A DNA stretch of 6,976 bases from Psychrilyobacter sp. (lineage in GTDB: Bacteria > Fusobacteriota > Fusobacteriia > Fusobacteriales > Fusobacteriaceae). Position numbers and translations under genes: made by a program. Position 1 is the first letter of the stretch. The number at the start of each line of letters is the position of its first letter. This document shows positions 5,979 through 6,976 of this stretch, piece after piece. The notes beneath the pieces were generated by a model. That model had not been told where the DNA came from, made no database searches, and saw only the letters and a list, made by a program, of their open reading frames with translations. The stretch covers positions 1 to 6,976 of the forward strand of contig JAGLEA010000192.1 of NCBI GenBank assembly GCA_023145315.1, given 5' to 3'.

Positions 5979-6269
5979 ATGTTTAAAGTAGAAGTTGGAA
6001 AGGGACCTCTTATGTTTATATCTTATTATAATCTTCTTAAAGAGATTAATGGAACTCTAGCTAAAGAGGAATTAGAAGATACATATTATGCTATTCTCTA
6101 TGATTTTGGAATGCCTATTGGATGTGGACGATTAAAGATAGATAAAAACATCAAAACTATAGACACTGTTATGATACTTAGTGAATTTTCTACTCCTAAT
6201 CTATTAGGAGATATAAGAAATCAATTGGAGAATAAGTATAAAAATATAACTACAAAAGGAGTAATTTAA
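5979..6269 (+). CDS. Small protein of unknown function resembling a GNAT N-terminal fragment
   Basis: The 96-residue protein has a strong ribosome site, GGGAGG at 5964-5969, nine bases before the ATG. It has no signal peptide or membrane segment and one cysteine (Cys49), so it is probably cytosolic. Residues 31-68 (ELEDTYYAILY, GMPIGCGRLKID, then KTIDTVMIL) resemble the central strands of GNAT acetyltransferases, where a 'P-V/I-G-x-x-R-L' turn precedes the strand leading to the acetyl-CoA loop. The expected (Q/R)xxGxG/A pyrophosphate loop is missing: after that strand the sequence reads SEFSTPNLLGDIRNQLE and the protein ends soon after. It is therefore either a degenerate, non-catalytic GNAT-like protein or an unrelated fold with similar strands. 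It is two bases from the next gene, whose ribosome site lies in its last codons, so the two are almost certainly translated from one message. I do not recognise a specific function. Confidence 0.8.
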   Translation: MFKVEVGKGPLMFISYYNLLKEINGTLAKEELEDTYYAILYDFGMPIGCGRLKIDKNIKTIDTVMILSEFSTPNLLGDIRNQLENKYKNITTKGVI

Positions 6270-6271
6270 TT

Positions 6272-6808
6272 ATGAAAAAACTATTTATTTTATTTTTTAT
6301 AATCACAACATTAACATTTTCTATCCCAAATTTTGAGAACTTAGGTTGGGGATTTACTGTAGATGCTATCAAGGGATATTATCCCAAATTAGAAGAGGTT
6401 TTTACAACTGGTCAAGGAGTTAAAAAATATGAATTTTATCCAAAAGAAGGTAAGTTTGCGAAAATAATATTCTATCTTTTTGATAATAACTTATATAAAA
6501 TTGTGACTGAATTTGATCAATCAAAAGTGACTTCAGATGATGTTTCTGATATCTTCAATGAATATAAAGAGGAATGGGGAACACCTGAAAGGTATAAGAT
6601 TGATGAAGAATATACCGATTATTCTGTAAAAGGTAATGAACACACATGGATTAATGGAACTACTTATATTTCTTTTATAGGAAAAGATTTTTTTGATAAA
6701 AATATGAAGATGACAGATAGTAAATTGTTAGTAGAATATGGGCTTATTGATCCAAAAAAAAATGATTCGCCAACATCACTTAATCGTTTAATTTTAGATA
6801 AAAAATAA
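6272..6808 (+). CDS. Exported protein of unknown function
   Basis: The 178-residue protein begins with a signal peptide (MKK, then hydrophobic LFILFFIITTLTF) with probable cleavage after about Ser17. No lipobox or later membrane segment is visible, so it should be periplasmic or surface-released. The mature part opens with NLGWGFTVDAIKGYYP, a 'WG-x(n)-I-x-x-xYP' opening seen in small periplasmic domains that fold as alternating strands and helices. It continues with AKIIFYLFDNNLYKIVTEFD, EYKEEWGTPERY and HTWINGTTYISFIGKDF; alternating strand-like stretches rich in aromatics suggest a compact beta-rich domain. There are no cysteines. AAGGAG at 6256-6261, inside the end of the preceding gene, is its ribosome site. 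The gap to the next gene is 25 bases without a hairpin. I cannot assign a family or activity. Confidence 0.85.
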   Translation: MKKLFILFFIITTLTFSIPNFENLGWGFTVDAIKGYYPKLEEVFTTGQGVKKYEFYPKEGKFAKIIFYLFDNNLYKIVTEFDQSKVTSDDVSDIFNEYKEEWGTPERYKIDEEYTDYSVKGNEHTWINGTTYISFIGKDFFDKNMKMTDSKLLVEYGLIDPKKNDSPTSLNRLILDKK

Positions 6809-6833
6809 TATATATTTAAATTAGGAGGATAAA

Positions 6834-6976
6834 ATGAAAAGAGAAAATGCATTAAAATTTGTTTTAGAAAAACTAGATGTAATTGGGAACTTTAACTATG
6901 CTAGTTCGGTTATTCATTGGGATTTAGAAACAGGAGCACCAAAAGGGACTTTGAAAAAAGCTTCACCAGTTTTAGG
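6834..6976 (+). CDS. M32-family (Taq-type) metallocarboxypeptidase, N-terminal fragment
   Basis: Only the first 47 codons are inside the window; the frame is open at the right edge. AGGAGGAT at 6823-6830 precedes the ATG by three bases (five from the core AGGAG), so the start is clear. The translation MKRENALKFVLEKL... leads into ASSVIHWDLETGAPKGT, which matches the N-terminal helix pair of M32 zinc carboxypeptidases, where 'L-x-W-D-x-x-T-x-x-P-x-G' is the recognisable signature. These cytosolic enzymes are usually about 500 residues and remove C-terminal amino acids from peptides. The catalytic HEXXH motif would lie well beyond the window, so catalytic competence cannot be judged. The gene may be co-transcribed with the two unknown genes before it. 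Confidence 0.8.
   Translation, partial: MKRENALKFVLEKLDVIGNFNYASSVIHWDLETGAPKGTLKKASPVL

Noticed and set aside
6664..6852. Open frame of 62 codons on the - strand across the end of the exported-protein gene and the M32 start
   Set aside because: It overlaps two well-supported + strand genes and has a low-complexity Phe/Ser-rich product typical of antisense shadow frames.

Overview
The window is very AT-rich and every gene I can support lies on the + strand. The low GC, Lys/Glu/Asn/Ile-rich proteins, strong AGGAGG-type ribosome sites and two secreted proteins with short Lys-Lys signal peptides ending in '...SFG' or '...TFS' suggest Fusobacteriota (Fusobacterium or Cetobacterium type). A Spy/CpxP-like periplasmic protein fits a two-membrane cell. 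A low-GC Firmicute cannot be excluded from sequence alone.

Layout: (1) 1-2783, the 3' part of a large SNF2-family ATPase gene. The frame is open to the window edge, so its start lies upstream. (2) 2842-3435, a DnaQ-type DEDDh 3'-5' exonuclease, closed by a perfect 14-bp hairpin terminator. (3) 3561-4028, a small secreted Spy/CpxP/ZraP-like protein with Met/His/Asn-rich tails. A TTCACA direct repeat with an 11-bp period lies upstream and a clean terminator downstream. (4) 4184-5065, hslO (Hsp33), with a near-consensus extended -10 promoter and its own terminator. (5) 5225-5929, yaaA (peroxide-stress protein), whose -10 is covered by a perfect 14-bp palindrome resembling PerR/Fur half-sites. 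(6) 5979-6269 and 6272-6808, a tight pair encoding a short GNAT-like fragment and an exported protein of unknown function. (7) 6834 to the end, the N-terminus of an M32 (Taq-type) metallocarboxypeptidase.

The middle of the window is a run of stress-linked genes, each apparently its own transcription unit: an envelope chaperone-like protein, a redox-activated cytosolic chaperone and an iron/peroxide protection protein. From 5979 on, the genes are closely spaced without visible terminators and may be co-transcribed.

I see no mobile element, CRISPR array, RNA gene or phage module, and no gap over 300 bases. I did not find a convincing new multi-gene system. The best leads are the two possible operators (upstream of the Spy-like gene and over the yaaA promoter) and the uncharacterised pair at 5979-6808.
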